DNA of 49,603 nucleotides from Streptomyces antioxidans (GTDB lineage Bacteria > Actinomycetota > Actinomycetes > Streptomycetales > Streptomycetaceae). The notes below the pieces were generated by a model that worked only from the letters and a program-made list of their open reading frames with translations, was not told where the DNA came from and did not search any database. Location: assembly GCF_000968685.2 (NCBI RefSeq), contig NZ_LAKD02000051.1:1-49603 (forward strand). The letters run 5' to 3'. Shown piece by piece: positions 33,633-42,138 of the stretch. The first letter of the stretch is position 1; every line of letters starts with the position of its first letter. The translations under genes and the position numbers were made by a program.

Positions 33633-33789
33633 GCCATGCCTCCACACGATTCGCGTTTCACGCCTGCGCCTGATGCTGTGCCGCGGGCAGGACTCTCCGA
33701 TGGAATCCATGGAGGCGGCCGAGTGAACAGAGGGTCAGAAGAATCCAAGGAACTCTTGAGGTGTTCTTGACCGGATGGTGGGGCGACGA

Positions 33790-35010
33790 TCAGGACAGAA
33801 GGGCGCGTCCCAGCCAGTCGGAGCGGTCCCGAACCCCGGGGAGCGCGAAGAAGTAGCCGCCGCCGAAGGGGGTGATGTAGTCCACCAGCGGCTCCCCCGC
33901 CAGCCGCTTCTGTACGGTCTCGAACTGGCGCTCGAGGTCCTGCTGGTAGCAGCAGAACAGCAGCCCCATGTCCAAGTTGCCATTGCCGTCCAGACCCCGG
34001 TCGTAGTTGTAGGTGCGGCGGAGTATGCGCTGGTCCTCGGTGCTGGCGGTGCGCGGATTGGCCATCCGTATATGGCTGTCCAGCGGGATGACATCGCCCT
34101 TGGGGTCCTGTGCGAAGCGCGGGGCGTCGAACTCGTGCTGACCGTCCAGCGGGGCGCCGGAGTCCCGGCTGCGGCCGAACATGCGCTCCTGCTCGCTGAT
34201 CGACACCCGGTCCCAGAACTCCACCAGCATCCGGATCAGCCGGATCACCTGATAGCTTCCGCCGGTCGCCCAGGCGGGCTCCCCGGAGTGGGCGCCCGCC
34301 CACACCAGACGGTCCATCGCCCGGGCGTCCCCGGTGTCCGGGTTGACGGTGCCGTCCTTGAACCCCATGTGGTTGCGCGGGGTGCCGGAGGGGCGCGGCG
34401 GGCTGACGAAACCGTCGACGCGCCAGCGGATCTGCAGCGCCCCCCGGGTGTGCCGGGCGATGTCGCGCAGCGCGTGCAGCACCGTGTCCGTGCTGTCGGC
34501 GCACAGTTGGAGACTCAGATCGCCATGGCACCAGCCGGGGTCGAGGTCGTCGTCGGGGAAGGAGCGCATCGGGCGCAGCCGCCGGGGCTTGCGGTCCCGC
34601 AGCCCGTAGCGCTCGTCGAAGAGCGAGGCGCCCACGCCGACGGTGGCGGTCAGCCGGTCGGCCGTCACCTGGGGGCCGAGGGTGCCGGAGTCGGCGGGCG
34701 GCGCGGTGATGCCCACCGGGTCGGGGGTGCCTCCGGTGGTGAGGAAGCGGCACCGCTCGGTGAGCGTACGGAAGGCGTCGGCCAGCTCCTCGCGGCCGTC
34801 GGCCGTGGTGTCGAAGGCGATGAACGCTCCGGCCCGCTGGGGCGGGGTGAGGACGCCCGCCTGATGGGTGCCGTGGAACGGGACGCGGGTGGGCTTCTTC
34901 TCCGGCCCGTCCTCCTTGGCGGCGGCCGTGCCCTGGGCCGCGCCCGCCACCGCGCCGACCGTGCCCGCGGCGGCGCCCAGCAGAAAGCCCCTGCGCAGCA
35001 CCTCGCTCAC
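33790..35010 (-). CDS. efeB: EfeB-type Dyp peroxidase (deferrochelatase), Tat-exported
   Basis: A 406-aa haem peroxidase. The Tat-like signal is RRGFLLGAAAGTVGAVAGAA (about 6-25). The Dyp domain carries GFKDGTVNP (GxxDG, distal Asp) and the haem-ligand region HIRMANPR. EfeB works outside the membrane with EfeO, oxidising ferrous iron or removing iron from haem. GTG 35010 overlaps the stop of efeO (GTGA), so the pair is translationally coupled. The permease efeU is not present on either side in this window. No Fur/DmdR box was checked. Confidence 0.92.
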   Translation of the reverse strand: MSEVLRRGFLLGAAAGTVGAVAGAAQGTAAAKEDGPEKKPTRVPFHGTHQAGVLTPPQRAGAFIAFDTTADGREELADAFRTLTERCRFLTTGGTPDPVGITAPPADSGTLGPQVTADRLTATVGVGASLFDERYGLRDRKPRRLRPMRSFPDDDLDPGWCHGDLSLQLCADSTDTVLHALRDIARHTRGALQIRWRVDGFVSPPRPSGTPRNHMGFKDGTVNPDTGDARAMDRLVWAGAHSGEPAWATGGSYQVIRLIRMLVEFWDRVSISEQERMFGRSRDSGAPLDGQHEFDAPRFAQDPKGDVIPLDSHIRMANPRTASTEDQRILRRTYNYDRGLDGNGNLDMGLLFCCYQQDLERQFETVQKRLAGEPLVDYITPFGGGYFFALPGVRDRSDWLGRALLS

Positions 35011-36254
35011 CGGGTCCTCCGCACATCCATCAGCGCCGCCACCCGGGCCAGCCGCTCCACCAGCGCGCCCGTGTCCGCGTTGAGCCGCTGGCGCCCGGTG
35101 CGGCCCAGCCGGTCCAGCGGGGTCCAGCGGTCGCCGTGGTGCGAGCGCTCCAGGGTCCGCTGAGTGCGGTCCAGGTCGCTCTCCAGCTCCGGCAGCCAGG
35201 AGGCACGGGGCTTCAGCAGCGGCCGCAGTCGGCTCAGCACGGCACGGGTGCCGTCCAGGTTGGCCCGCGCGGTGGCCAGATTGGTGCCGCTGCCGTAGTC
35301 GGTGCGGCCGGTCAACTCGAACTGCACGGTGTTCTCCATGATCTCGTGCGCCCGCAGGCCCAGGTCGGCCGGGTCCATCCGCTCCTGCGGCCAATCGTCC
35401 CGCAGCTCTCGGACGGCCCCGACGAGCCGGTCGGCGACCGGGCGCAGTGAGCTCGCGGACTCGCCGTGCCACAGGCCGTACTCGAGGCGGTGGAATCCGG
35501 TGAAGTCCGGGTCATGGACCCCGTCGGACAGCCCCGCCGTGGTGCCGTTGATCGCTCCGTCGGCGTCGCCGAAGGTGCCATAGGCGGCGCCCATCCGCTC
35601 GTACACCAGATGGGCGGGCAGCCAGACCGTACGGGCCGTGGCCAGGTCACCGCAGTGGATGGCCGAGCGCAGCGCGTCCGTACGGCGCACCAGCTCGTCC
35701 ATCCGGCCCGCCACCCACTTCTGGTAGGCGATGGTCGGCGGGATCAGATCCTGCTGGCTGACCGGGACAGCGGCCGGGCCACCGCCCCGCGCCGGTCCGG
35801 GCACGCGGACGGTGGGCCCGGTGACCGCGGCCGTGTCCTCGGGCAGGCAGACGAAGGCGTAGGAGCCCCCGCCGAGCGTGACGCCCAGCGGTCTGCTGGT
35901 GCCGGGGCCCAGGTCCTCCACCTCTCCGTAGACGGCGCCGTTCGCCGGATCGGTGAGCTGGACCTCGGCCGGTCTGCTGGAGGTGTTCCGCAGATCGAAG
36001 ACCTGCTTGCCACGGGTGGCGTGGGTCCAGCCACGGCCGCAGCCGCCCTCGGACACCTCGACGGAGGTGTGCCGGAGCCCGTCCGACGCCTTCGTGAGCG
36101 CGCCTCCGCTCGCGGAGGGGTGCGCACGAGGACCGTCCGAGGAGCCTCCGACGACCGCCAGCGCGGCGATTCCGACGGCCGTGGCCACCGTCACCGCACC
36201 GGCGACCAGCAGATGACGTGCCGGCGGGACCGGGGAGAGATGTTGGCGACGCAC
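35007..36254 (-). CDS. efeO: EfeO-type iron-binding protein (cupredoxin-like plus M75)
   Basis: A 415-aa secreted or membrane-tethered protein. The N-terminal hydrophobic segment (about 13-36) acts as a signal anchor. A cupredoxin-like domain (about 55-145; GKQVFDLRNTSSRPAEVQLTDP) follows. An imelysin/M75 domain (about 165-410) has the GFHRLEYGLWHG (HxxE) motif and ENTVQFELTGR. EfeO presents iron to the EfeU permease together with EfeB. The GTG start at 36254 is typical. It heads the efeO-efeB unit; its upstream 217 bp to the next gene presumably holds the iron-regulated promoter. Confidence 0.92.
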   Translation of the reverse strand: MRRQHLSPVPPARHLLVAGAVTVATAVGIAALAVVGGSSDGPRAHPSASGGALTKASDGLRHTSVEVSEGGCGRGWTHATRGKQVFDLRNTSSRPAEVQLTDPANGAVYGEVEDLGPGTSRPLGVTLGGGSYAFVCLPEDTAAVTGPTVRVPGPARGGGPAAVPVSQQDLIPPTIAYQKWVAGRMDELVRRTDALRSAIHCGDLATARTVWLPAHLVYERMGAAYGTFGDADGAINGTTAGLSDGVHDPDFTGFHRLEYGLWHGESASSLRPVADRLVGAVRELRDDWPQERMDPADLGLRAHEIMENTVQFELTGRTDYGSGTNLATARANLDGTRAVLSRLRPLLKPRASWLPELESDLDRTQRTLERSHHGDRWTPLDRLGRTGRQRLNADTGALVERLARVAALMDVRRTR

Positions 36255-36471
36255 GGCTGCATGCTAGGGGCAGTCAGATAAGCGGCATGCCCCGATGGCG
36301 AAAGCGCCGGGGAATTCTGCCGGGATTCAGCCCCCCGTCACCGGCGCCTCGGGCCCTTCGGCGTGCCCGACCGTGGCCACGGCACCCGTCGCGGCCACGC
36401 CGCCCATCGCGACCCACCGCGGTCCGCGGCCACACGCCCCCGCCGCCCACCGCCGCCACCGCGGGCCGCCG

Positions 36472-37227
36472 CTATCCGCCGCTCCGGGCGAAGAGCGTGC
36501 CCAGCCGGTCATGGACCGGATCGCGGCCCAGCAGCCGCAGCCCCTCCCAGACCGTGACCTGGTTGGCCGTGAGCACCGGCTTGCCCAGCTCCGCCTCCAG
36601 GTCCGGAATCCAGGCGGCGGTGTGCAGGGCGGTGTCCGGCAGAAGCACCGCCTGGGCCTCGGGGTGGTCCCCGGCGCGGCCCAGCTCCAGCACCTCCTCC
36701 CGGCCCCAGGTGCCCACCTCCGCCGCCGTGATGATCCCGCTGCCGCGCATCGCGACCACCTCGGCACCGGCCGCCTTCAAGAACGCCCGGAAGAGGTCGG
36801 CGACATCCTCCGGATAGGTGGCGGCGATGGCCACCCGGTCGGCGCCGAGCGCCTGCACCGCGTGGGCGAAGGCGAAGGAGGTACTGGATGCGGGCATCCC
36901 GGCCGTCTCGCCCAGCTCGCGCACCTGCTCCTTGGCACCCTCCCAGCCGAAGACGAAGCTGGCGCTGGTGCAGGCCCAGACAACGGCCCGGGCGCCGCGC
37001 TCGGCGAGCTCGGCGACCCCGGCCGCGAGGCGGGCCGCCGACCCCATCTCCAGCAGGGCGTCCACCCGATGGGCGTCCTCACCGATGTCGGTGTGGACCA
37101 GCGGAAGCCGGATGTCGCCGCTGTCGCCGCCGAGCATGCCTTGCAGGCGCGGGTATTCGTCCTCGGCGGAATATCCGGGGTAGAGAAAGCCGACCGTGTC
37201 CGGGGCCGGGTGCGTCGAGTCCACCAT
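36472..37227 (-). CDS. Asp/Glu racemase superfamily protein (maleate isomerase/EutA-like), copy 1
   Basis: A 251-aa enzyme of the two-cysteine Asp/Glu racemase fold. The first Cys is in VVWACTSASFVFG (about 84-96). The usual second Cys near 188 appears as LLPDTALHT, so it is Asp/Thr here, which may alter or abolish racemase/isomerase chemistry. The conserved end PVLTANQVTVWEGLRLLG is present. AGGAGG precedes ATG 37227. Relatives include maleate cis-trans isomerase, arylmalonate decarboxylase and EutA of ectoine loci. A paralogue lies upstream on the same strand across a repeat-filled gap. It probably handles a carboxylate intermediate of the linked pathway. Confidence 0.85.
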   Translation of the reverse strand: MVDSTHPAPDTVGFLYPGYSAEDEYPRLQGMLGGDSGDIRLPLVHTDIGEDAHRVDALLEMGSAARLAAGVAELAERGARAVVWACTSASFVFGWEGAKEQVRELGETAGMPASSTSFAFAHAVQALGADRVAIAATYPEDVADLFRAFLKAAGAEVVAMRGSGIITAAEVGTWGREEVLELGRAGDHPEAQAVLLPDTALHTAAWIPDLEAELGKPVLTANQVTVWEGLRLLGRDPVHDRLGTLFARSGG

Positions 37228-37658
37228 GACTGCCTCCTTAGACTGGCGGCCCCCGCGAGCGCCGCCCCTGCACTGCTGCTACTTCTCCTACACCGCGGAA
37301 GCCCGGCGGGTTCCCACCCGCCACCACGGAAGCCCGGCGGGTTCCCACCCGCCACCACGGAAGCCCGGCGGGTTCCCACCCGCCACCGCGGAAGCCCGGC
37401 GGCTTCCCGCCCGCCGGACGGCCCCCTCGCGTAAGCGACGGACCCGCCCGTCCCGTCCGGGCGGGCTTCCCGTCCACGCCGCGGCGCCCGTCCCCGAACG
37501 CCAAGGCACCCGCCCCAAACGCCGGGGCACCAAGCCCGGGCCCCGATGCGTCCACTCCGAGCGCCGGGGCGGGCCCGGCCACGCCAGGGCGCCCGCACCC
37601 TCACACCGGTGCGGGCCGCCCTGCACGCCGTCATGTCACATCGCGCCGGGCCGCCGTC
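37228..37658. other. Repeat-bearing intergenic region
   Basis: A 431-bp gap between two leftward paralogous genes. Its left part holds four 31-bp tandem units (37297-37416). The rest is GC-rich with CGCCGGGGC-type words and no codon-biased ORF. Confidence 0.7.
37297..37416. repeat. 31-bp tandem repeat, each unit a hairpin
   Basis: Units start at 37297, 37328, 37359 and 37390 (last one degenerate and partial). Each has GGAAGCCC followed by GGCGGGT-TCCC-ACCCGCC, a 7-bp hairpin, and a CACCAC end. The period of 31 is not a multiple of three, so it is not coding. There are no unique spacers, so it is not CRISPR. Confidence 0.92.
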
Positions 37659-38675
37659 TCATCCCATGGCCGGGCCCCCGGAATCGTCCAGGTAAGGGCC
37701 CTCGCCGAAACCGGCGCCGAAACCCGGGTCGAGTCCGTCGCCCGGGTCACCGTCCGAACTCGGCGAGGCCGCCCCGGCCAGCGCCGCCTCCGGCTCGTCC
37801 ACGACGGACTCGACCGCCTCCACGGCCTCGAGCACCGACTCGACGACCGGGTCCGTCACCGTCAGCCGACTCGGCGACACCGACATCCCCGCCGGACCGG
37901 ACCTGGCCGCCGGGTCCAGCAGCGCCTGGTACGGCCCGACGGCCTGGGCGCCGATCGCCCGCAGCGCCGCCCACATGGTGACCTGGTTCGCGGACAGCAC
38001 GGGCATCCGCAGCTCCGCCTCCAGCTGCGGGATCACGTCGTAGGTTGGCAGATTGGTGCAGCTGATGAAGAGCGCGTCGGTGGCACCGACCACCGCTTGC
38101 CGTGCCATGTCGACCACATCGCGGTACGGCACCTTCCAGATGTGCCGGGTCAGCCCGAGGTAGGCCCGTCCGGTGACGTTCATCCCGCCCTCGGCCAGGT
38201 ACTCCTCCAGCGAGTCGGTGACCGACCGGGTGTACGGCGTCACGACCGCGATCCGCCGCGCGCCGATCTCCCGCAGCGCCTCCAGCAGAGCGCCCGAGGT
38301 GGTCAGCGAGGGGATCTCACCCGCCTGGGACATGGCCGCGCACATCGCGCGCTCTCCGGCCACACCGCCGACGAAACTGCCCGATGTGCATGCGTACGCC
38401 ACCACTTCCGGTGCGACGGCCGCCAGCGCCTGCACCGCGTCGTGCAGGGTCTCGTGCTCACTCACTAGCCGTGCCAGGTCGAGGCTCACCTCGACGGGCA
38501 CGAAGGGGGTACGGGTGAGATGGAGGGATACCTCGTCCGGCACCCAGCGCCACAGCTCACGGTCGAGTGCGAAGTCGAACGGTGCCACCACACCCACGCC
38601 GCGCTGCGGCAGTGGGCCACCCAGAAAAGAGACGTCCAAAGCGAGCCCCAATACGGAACGGAGGGACTGGACCAT
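37659..38675 (-). CDS. Asp/Glu racemase superfamily protein (maleate isomerase/EutA-like), copy 2
   Basis: About 338 aa. The conserved core begins DVSFLGGPLPQRGVGVVAPFDFALDREL. It has both signature cysteines (YACTSGSFVGG and FISCTNLPTYDVIPQLEAEL) and ends with MPVLSANQVTMWAALRAIG. Beyond that is an extra acidic, Gly/Asp/Ser-rich tail of about 90 residues not expected for the family. With two intact Cys, racemase, isomerase or decarboxylase chemistry is plausible. The start is uncertain: ATG 38675 or a TTG about 16 codons later. It is divergent from the D-2-hydroxyacid dehydrogenase and shares its 171-bp control region. Confidence 0.85.
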   Translation of the reverse strand: MVQSLRSVLGLALDVSFLGGPLPQRGVGVVAPFDFALDRELWRWVPDEVSLHLTRTPFVPVEVSLDLARLVSEHETLHDAVQALAAVAPEVVAYACTSGSFVGGVAGERAMCAAMSQAGEIPSLTTSGALLEALREIGARRIAVVTPYTRSVTDSLEEYLAEGGMNVTGRAYLGLTRHIWKVPYRDVVDMARQAVVGATDALFISCTNLPTYDVIPQLEAELRMPVLSANQVTMWAALRAIGAQAVGPYQALLDPAARSGPAGMSVSPSRLTVTDPVVESVLEAVEAVESVVDEPEAALAGAASPSSDGDPGDGLDPGFGAGFGEGPYLDDSGGPAMG

Positions 38676-38823
38676 TGGCCAGAGATTGGGATGGAGAGAG
38701 CCGGCCTGTGGCCGGGGACGCCGGGACAGATGCCGTTGTTGACGACGGTAGTTTCCGCTGCCTAGCGTGGTCAATCCTCAAACAGAGGCGCCTGCCCGCT
38801 CCTTTTCCAGGCAAACCCATCCA

Positions 38824-38835
38824 CGTTTCGAAACG
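38824..38835. promoter_or_regulatory. 12-bp perfect palindrome, possible operator
   Basis: CGTTTCGAAACG is a perfect palindrome 11 bp before the ATG of the dehydrogenase gene, in the divergent control region. It could be the operator of the IclR regulator encoded at 45426, or a chance palindrome. No ribosome site is obvious between it and the start codon. Confidence 0.4.
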
Positions 38836-38846
38836 GTTTCCCGCCT

Positions 38847-39794
38847 ATGTCCGAAAGCACAGTTGTGGTCTTCGGCGATCAGCCGCCGGTCCACCTGGAC
38901 CGGGTCGCCGACCGGGCCAAGGTACTCGTATGTGACGAGAATTCGCTGCCCCAGGCGCTTCCCGCCGCGGATGTGCTCCTGGTCTGGGACTTCACCTCCG
39001 ACGCGGTCCGCGACGCCTGGCCAGGCGAGGGCCCCCGGCCGGCCTGGGTCCATACCGCGAGCGCGGGCGTCGACCGGCTGCTCTGTCCCGAACTCATCGC
39101 GTCCGACACGGTATTGACCAATGCCCGAGGAGTCTTCGAGCAGCCGATCGCGGAGTACGTGGCCGGTCTGGTGGTCGCCATGGCCAAGGACTTCCACGGA
39201 AGCTGGGAGCTGCAGCGGCAGCGGCGCTGGCAGCACCGCGAGACGATGCGGCTGGCCGGAACGCGCGCCGTGGTCGTGGGCGCGGGCCCCATCGGCCGGG
39301 CGGTCGGCTCCACCCTGGCCGCCCTCGGCGTGGTGGTCGACCTGGTGGGCCGCACCGCCAGGCCGGGCGTGCGCGGCGGCGACGAACTGCCCGGGCTGCT
39401 TCCTTCCGCCGACTGGGTGGTGAGCGCGGCGCCGCTCACCGACGCCAACCGCGGCATGTTCGACCGCACCGTCTTCGACCGGATGAAGTCCTCCGCCCGC
39501 TTCATCAACGTCGGCCGCGGCCCCCTGGTCGTCGAGAAGGACCTTACGGCGGCCCTGGTCGCCCGGCGGATCGCCGGAGCGGCCCTTGACGTCTTCGAAC
39601 ACGAGCCGCTGGCCGCGGACGATCCCCTGTGGGACGTGCCCGGGCTGTTTGTCTCGCCCCATATGAGCGGCGACACGGTCGGGTGGCGCGACCACCTGGC
39701 CGACCAGTTCCAGGACAACTACGAGCGCTGGTGCTCGGGCGAGCCACTGCTCAACATCGTCGACAAACGCCTCGGGTACGTACCGGTGGACTGA
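38847..39794 (+). CDS. D-2-hydroxyacid dehydrogenase (NAD(P)-dependent)
   Basis: A 315-aa cytosolic oxidoreductase. The catalytic domain is split around the Rossmann domain with VVGAGPIGRAVG (about 143-154). Catalytic residues are Arg in INVGRGPLVV, Glu in DVFEHEPL and His in VSPHMSGDT. It interconverts a D-2-hydroxyacid and a 2-oxoacid. It is followed 25 bp later by the amidase gene. Context suggests a step after deamidation or isomerisation in a catabolic route. No strong Shine-Dalgarno is visible. Confidence 0.92.
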   Translation: MSESTVVVFGDQPPVHLDRVADRAKVLVCDENSLPQALPAADVLLVWDFTSDAVRDAWPGEGPRPAWVHTASAGVDRLLCPELIASDTVLTNARGVFEQPIAEYVAGLVVAMAKDFHGSWELQRQRRWQHRETMRLAGTRAVVVGAGPIGRAVGSTLAALGVVVDLVGRTARPGVRGGDELPGLLPSADWVVSAAPLTDANRGMFDRTVFDRMKSSARFINVGRGPLVVEKDLTAALVARRIAGAALDVFEHEPLAADDPLWDVPGLFVSPHMSGDTVGWRDHLADQFQDNYERWCSGEPLLNIVDKRLGYVPVD

Positions 39795-39819
39795 CCGCAG
39801 GACCTGAACGGAGAGCCGG

Positions 39820-41238
39820 ATGACCGACATTCACGACCTGACCGCGGTTCAACTCGTCGAGCGCTATGCCTCCGGCGAGCTCTCCCCCGTCGAGGCGACC
39901 CGTGCCGTCCTCCATCGGATCGATCAGATTCAGCCGGAGGTGAACGCCTTCACCCGGGTGGACGCCGAGGGCGCGCTGCGGCAGGCGGAGGAGTCCGCCG
40001 AGCGGTGGCGGCGCGGGGCCCCGGTGGGCCTGGTGGACGGCGTCCCGGTGTCGGTGAAGGACATCCTGTTGCAGCGCGGCGCCCCCACCCTGCGCGGTTC
40101 GCGGACCGTACGGCCCGAGGGCACGGCGTGGGACGAGGACGCGCCCTCGGTGGCGCGGCTGCGTGAGCACGGAGCGGTGTTCGTGGGGAAGACCACGACC
40201 CCGGAGTTCGGCTGGAAGGGCGTCACCGACAGCCCGCTCCACGGGGTCACCGGCAATCCGTACGACCCACGGCGGACCGCGGGCGGCTCCAGTGGCGGCA
40301 GCGCTGCCGCAGTCGCGCTGGGCGCGGGTCCGCTGAGCCTGGGGACGGACGGCGGGGGCTCGGTCCGCATCCCGGCGGCCTTCTGCGGCATCTTCGCGAT
40401 GAAACCCACCTATGGGAGGGTTCCGCTCTATCCGGCGAGCGCGTTCGGCACCCTGGCCCATGTGGGGCCGATGACCCGGGACGCGGCGGACGCGGCGCTG
40501 CTGATGGATGTGATCTCCGGTCCGGACTGGCGCGACTGGTCCCAGCTGGGCCCCGCCGGGAGCAGCTTCCGCGAGGTGCTCACCCCCGGCGGCGGGGGCG
40601 GGGTGGACGGTCTGCGGATCGCCTACAGCCCCGCGCTCGGCGGCCCGGCCGAGGTCGACCCGGAGGTGGCCGCGGCGGTGCGGCGGTCGGTGGACCTGCT
40701 GGCGGAGCTGGGCGCGGTGGTCGAGGAGATCGACCCGGGGTTCGAGGACCCGGTGGAGGCGTTCCACACGCTGTGGTTCAGCGGCGCGGCCCGGGTGGTG
40801 CAGCCGCTGGGGCAGGAGGACTGGGAGCTGCTTGACCCGGGGCTGCGCGAGATCTGCGCCCAGGGGGCGTCGTACAGCGCGCTGGACTATCTGGCGGCCG
40901 TGGATGTGCGGATGGCCCTCGGCCACGCCATGGGACGGTTCCACTCCGCGTACGACCTGCTGGTCACCCCGACGCTGCCGATCACCGCGTTCGAGGCGGG
41001 GGTCGAGGTGCCCAAGGGGTCGGAGCACACCCGGTGGACCGGCTGGACGCCGTTCACCTACCCGTTCAACCTGACCCAGCAGCCCGCGGCCTCGGTGCCG
41101 TGCGGACTCAGCGGCGCCGGTCTGCCGATCGGGGTGCAGCTGGTGGGCGCGCGCCACGCGGACGCGCTTGTGCTGCGCGCGGCGCACGCGCTGTTCGAGG
41201 CGGGGCTGGCGGACGGGGTGCGCCCCCCGGCGACGTAG
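39820..41238 (+). CDS. Amidase-signature family amidase
   Basis: A 472-aa hydrolase with the Ser-cisSer-Lys triad: K80 in GVPVSVKDI, cis-Ser in AGGSSGGSAA (157/158), and nucleophile S181 in GTDGGGSVRIP. It cleaves a C-N amide. The length fits the family. GGAGAGCCGG lies just before the ATG. It is co-transcribed with the dehydrogenase. Immediately after the PPAT-stop end, the DNA encoding this end is tandemly repeated five times (15-bp units), each reproducing near-identical codons and often a stop. Confidence 0.94.
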   Translation: MTDIHDLTAVQLVERYASGELSPVEATRAVLHRIDQIQPEVNAFTRVDAEGALRQAEESAERWRRGAPVGLVDGVPVSVKDILLQRGAPTLRGSRTVRPEGTAWDEDAPSVARLREHGAVFVGKTTTPEFGWKGVTDSPLHGVTGNPYDPRRTAGGSSGGSAAAVALGAGPLSLGTDGGGSVRIPAAFCGIFAMKPTYGRVPLYPASAFGTLAHVGPMTRDAADAALLMDVISGPDWRDWSQLGPAGSSFREVLTPGGGGGVDGLRIAYSPALGGPAEVDPEVAAAVRRSVDLLAELGAVVEEIDPGFEDPVEAFHTLWFSGAARVVQPLGQEDWELLDPGLREICAQGASYSALDYLAAVDVRMALGHAMGRFHSAYDLLVTPTLPITAFEAGVEVPKGSEHTRWTGWTPFTYPFNLTQQPAASVPCGLSGAGLPIGVQLVGARHADALVLRAAHALFEAGLADGVRPPAT

Positions 41239-41309
41239 CCCCCGGCGGCCTAGCCCCAGACGACGCAGCTCCCGGCGGCGTAGCCCCGACGGGCGTAGCC
41301 CCCGGCGAC
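41235..41309 (+). repeat. Five 15-bp units beginning at the amidase stop
   Basis: Units at 41235, 41250, 41265, 41280 and 41295 follow the form GTAGCCCCCGGCGGC with changes. The frame is kept, so TAG recurs in units 1, 2, 4 and 5, and the next partial unit gives TAA. Confidence 0.88.
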
Positions 41310-41380
41310 GTAAGGCACGCCGCCCGGGGCCCGGAACTGAGGCCACCGCCCGGGGCCGGTGACGGCTCCGGGCAACGGGC

Positions 41381-41426
41381 CCCGGCCCGGCCCATGCGCT
41401 GCGCCCGGCCCGGCCCATGCGCTGCG
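41381..41426. repeat. 23-bp perfect tandem duplication
   Basis: 41381-41403 and 41404-41426 are identical (CCCGGCCCGGCCC followed by ATGCGCTGCG). It lies between the amidase and the convergent DUF3830 gene, noncoding. Confidence 0.9.
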
Positions 41427-41469
41427 GCGCGCGCACAAGCCGGGGCCCCGCGCCCGGCGCGGCCGACGC

Positions 41470-41979
41470 CTACACCCGGCGGAAGTTCAGGGTCTCCCCG
41501 AGCGCCCCCGCGCGCCACAGGTCCTGGCAGGCGTCGGCCATGCGGTCGAGGCCGTCCACGACCGTGCCCCAGACGATCCCGGGCACCCAGCCCGCGTCAC
41601 CGTTGATCAGCAGGTTGTTCCGCTCGTAGAAGAGCGCCAGGTCGATCACCTGCCGCCGCCCCTGGTGCTTGGCCTCGGTCTCGTAGCCGTACGACTTGGT
41701 TCCGAGCTGGGTGTCGGTGAAGGTGAAGTAACACAGGTCCCCGGGGATCGGGGTGATCGTCGGGTTCTCCAGGGGCGGCTCCTCGGGCGCGAAGGGGGGC
41801 AGCAGGGCGTAGATCTCATTGCGTGCGTACTTCGCGTGATACACATCACCCCCGAGGGGCAGTGCGTTCCACACCGCGTCGCAGGTGATCGGCGCGAGAT
41901 CGTCAAGGAGCTTGGCCGTGCAGCTCACCCCGCGCTTGTCGAGCGAGACCTCGATGAACCGGTCGGCTCGGTCAACCAT
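41470..41979 (-). CDS. DUF3830 family protein (cyclophilin-like fold)
   Basis: A 169-aa protein with the DUF3830 pattern: IEVSLDKRGVSCTAKLLDDLAP, CDAVWNALPLGGDVYHAKYARNEIYALLPPF, GDLCYFTF, then a longer C-terminal part with NGDAGWVPGIVWGTVVDGL. The fold is cyclophilin-like, with no proven activity. Members travel with hydantoin/ectoine-type amide catabolic genes and ABC importers, as here. GGAGG before the ATG gives a firm start. It is divergent from the solute-binding protein gene. Confidence 0.85.
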   Translation of the reverse strand: MVDRADRFIEVSLDKRGVSCTAKLLDDLAPITCDAVWNALPLGGDVYHAKYARNEIYALLPPFAPEEPPLENPTITPIPGDLCYFTFTDTQLGTKSYGYETEAKHQGRRQVIDLALFYERNNLLINGDAGWVPGIVWGTVVDGLDRMADACQDLWRAGALGETLNFRRV

Positions 41980-42138
41980 CTACTTTCCTCCAGGTCACTT
42001 CGGAACCAGTCCTGTCCCAGGGGACTACCCAGACATCGGCTGTATCAAGGGCCGGAAACGACCTGCATACATTTGGCGGAGTCGGGTAGCCGCGCGCCCA
42101 TGGCTCCACCACGTGGGAAAGACTCCGAAAGCAGAGAA

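Noticed and set aside
37297..37416. CRISPR-like periodic array
   Set aside because: Units are contiguous with a 31-bp period and no unique spacers; no cas genes are near (the Cas4-like nuclease is 23 kb away in another operon).
37231..37634. Small ORFs in the repeat region (both strands)
   Set aside because: They only translate the 31-bp repeat in shifting frames and show no ribosome site or codon bias.
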